Shown piece after piece: positions 6,911 through 7,607 of a stretch of 7,607 nt of DNA. This DNA is from an uncultured Clostridia bacterium (lineage in GTDB: Bacteria > Bacillota > Clostridia > TANB77 > CAG-508). Both the position numbers and the translations under genes were made by a program. Location: positions 1 through 7,607 of the forward strand of contig CAKPFO010000059.1 of NCBI GenBank assembly GCA_934153805.1, in the 5' to 3' direction. Position 1 is the stretch's first letter; every line of letters starts with the position of its first letter. The notes under the pieces are model-generated. The model searched no databases, had not been told where the DNA came from, and saw only the letters and a list, made by a program, of their open reading frames with translations.

Positions 6911-7337
6911 AAATGTAAATGAGGCGTTAAAAGATAAAATGTACAAAGAAAAAGCAGAAGACTTATTCAAATATATTCCAATGAAAATGGAACTATTTTA
7001 TGATAAATTTGCTAAAGAATGTATGAATATCCCAATATTTAAATATTATGATGTTTTCCAAATGTTCCAAAGAATTTCATGTGCAAGCAATGAGGACATA
7101 GTTACAATAAAAGAAATGCTAGAGGAAAGAGCTAAAAAATATACTAAAGAGATTGAACCAGAAATAAAGAATATACGAAAATTAAAACAAGTAATAGATG
7201 ACTACATTGATGGAAAAGAAAGCACAATCAAGATAGTAATGTTAGAAGACTTTTCAAAAGGTCTTGGAAATATCATTGACTTGTATAAGACACCATTTTT
7301 AAATGGAAAGAAAGATGATGGAAACTTTAATGGGTAA
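6876..7337 (+). pseudogene. C-terminal part of the KAP-type NTPase in the +1 frame
   Basis: This frame reads GQDMDEMVKYFENVNEALKD and continues as a helical, lysine/glutamate-rich segment of about 150 residues to TAA 7335-7337. It overlaps the preceding frame, which stops at 6908-6910. The frame is closed upstream by TAA at 6864-6866, so any shift must lie between 6867 and 6910. The ATG at 6885 would give a 150-residue product, but it has no ribosome binding site. Weak translation signals, the overlap and the change of composition make a broken single gene more likely than two genes. A separate, translationally coupled gene at 6885-7337 remains possible. No domain is recognised in it. Confidence 0.68.
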
Positions 7338-7379
7338 CTTAGTAATTTGTTTACACATTAAAGCAAATTACTGAGTTAC
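7334..7379 (+). terminator. Strong hairpin over the NTPase gene's stop codon, possible terminator
   Basis: GTAACTTAGTAATTTG (7334-7349) pairs with CAAATTACTGAGTTAC (7364-7379), 16 pairs with one G-U, and three more pairs extend toward an 8-base loop. The TAA at 7335-7337 lies in the stem. No U-run follows directly (the next T-rich stretch starts at 7388), so it is not a classical intrinsic terminator; it may be a weak terminator, a 3'-end stabiliser or a protein-binding site. Confidence 0.55.
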
Positions 7380-7452
7380 ACAATGAGTTTTGTTAAAACC
7401 TTATTTGATTTTGAATAAAGGAAAAACAGCAAACAAAAGAAAGGGAAATGTT

Positions 7453-7607
7453 ATGAAAAATTTAAAAGCTAGAAGCGGAATAACGCTAATTGCACTAGTA
7501 ATCACAATAATAGTGCTAATCATTTTAGCTGGCGTGGCAATAAACTTAACATTAGGGCAAAATGGTTTACTAAACAGAACCAAAGAAGCAAGAGAAAAGT
7601 ATGAAAT
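7453..7607 (+). CDS. Prepilin-like protein with type IV pilin N terminus, 5' part
   Basis: Fifty-one codons are visible before the window ends. Residues 1-9 (MKNLKARSG) are a short basic leader ending in glycine. Then comes a hydrophobic helix from I10 to about V28 (GITLIALVITII, LIILAGVA), then NLTLGQNGLLNRTKEAREKY, a pattern common in clostridial pilin-like proteins. A prepilin peptidase would cut after G9 and methylate I10, and the helix would anchor the subunit in the membrane and pack it into a filament. The residue at mature position 5 is A14 rather than the usual glutamate. AAGGGA (7441-7446) lies 6 bases before the ATG. It could be a minor pilin, pseudopilin or competence-type pilin; the missing C-terminal domain would decide. 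Confidence 0.85.
   Translation, partial: MKNLKARSGITLIALVITIIVLIILAGVAINLTLGQNGLLNRTKEAREKYE

Noticed and set aside
7390..7418. TTGTTA and GAATAA spaced 17 bases as a promoter for the prepilin-like gene
   Set aside because: The -10 match is poor and such hexamers are frequent in AT-rich DNA.
7401..7583. Minus-strand open frame at the right edge
   Set aside because: It lies opposite the prepilin-like gene, whose leader, helix and ribosome binding site are clear.

Overview
This is a very AT-rich window in which every supported gene lies on the + strand. Standard-code genes, strong Gram-positive ribosome binding sites, a RecD2-type helicase beside a ComF-family protein, and a pilin-like N terminus with a hydrophobic GITLIALV-type segment together suggest a low-GC Firmicute, probably a clostridial (gut-type) lineage. 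No RNA gene, CRISPR array or insertion sequence was recognised.

Left part (1-1713): four short, closely spaced genes. They are the 3' end of a divergent Ham1-type nucleotide pyrophosphatase, a small nucleoside deoxyribosyltransferase-like protein, a HAD-superfamily hydrolase, and a GNAT acetyltransferase with three C-terminal cysteines. The spacers are 22-34 bases, so this may be one small-molecule or nucleotide-metabolism operon.

Middle (1714-2302): a 176-base spacer ends in a long imperfect hairpin that encloses the ribosome binding site and start codon of a small one-helix membrane protein with a glycosyltransferase-2-like fold fragment. An intrinsic terminator overlaps the stop codon of that gene, so this gene looks like an isolated, possibly translationally controlled unit.

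Right part (2303-7337): recD2, a comF-like gene and a KAP-type P-loop NTPase follow one another with short spacers and no evident terminator. This would be an operon built around DNA handling (helicase, competence-type phosphoribosyltransferase-fold protein, NTPase). Both recD2 and the NTPase gene are broken near the 3' end by a one-base (+1) frame change. In recD2 the extra base is a C inside the conserved HKSQ-GSE helicase motif. The only two in-frame CGG codons in the whole window lie at or inside these two breaks. Errors, pseudogenes or +1 recoding at CGG could each explain this, and it is the observation most worth checking.

Right edge (7338-7607): a strong hairpin over the NTPase gene's stop codon, then the start of a prepilin-like gene cut by the window end. 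Its mature N terminus lacks the usual glutamate at position 5.
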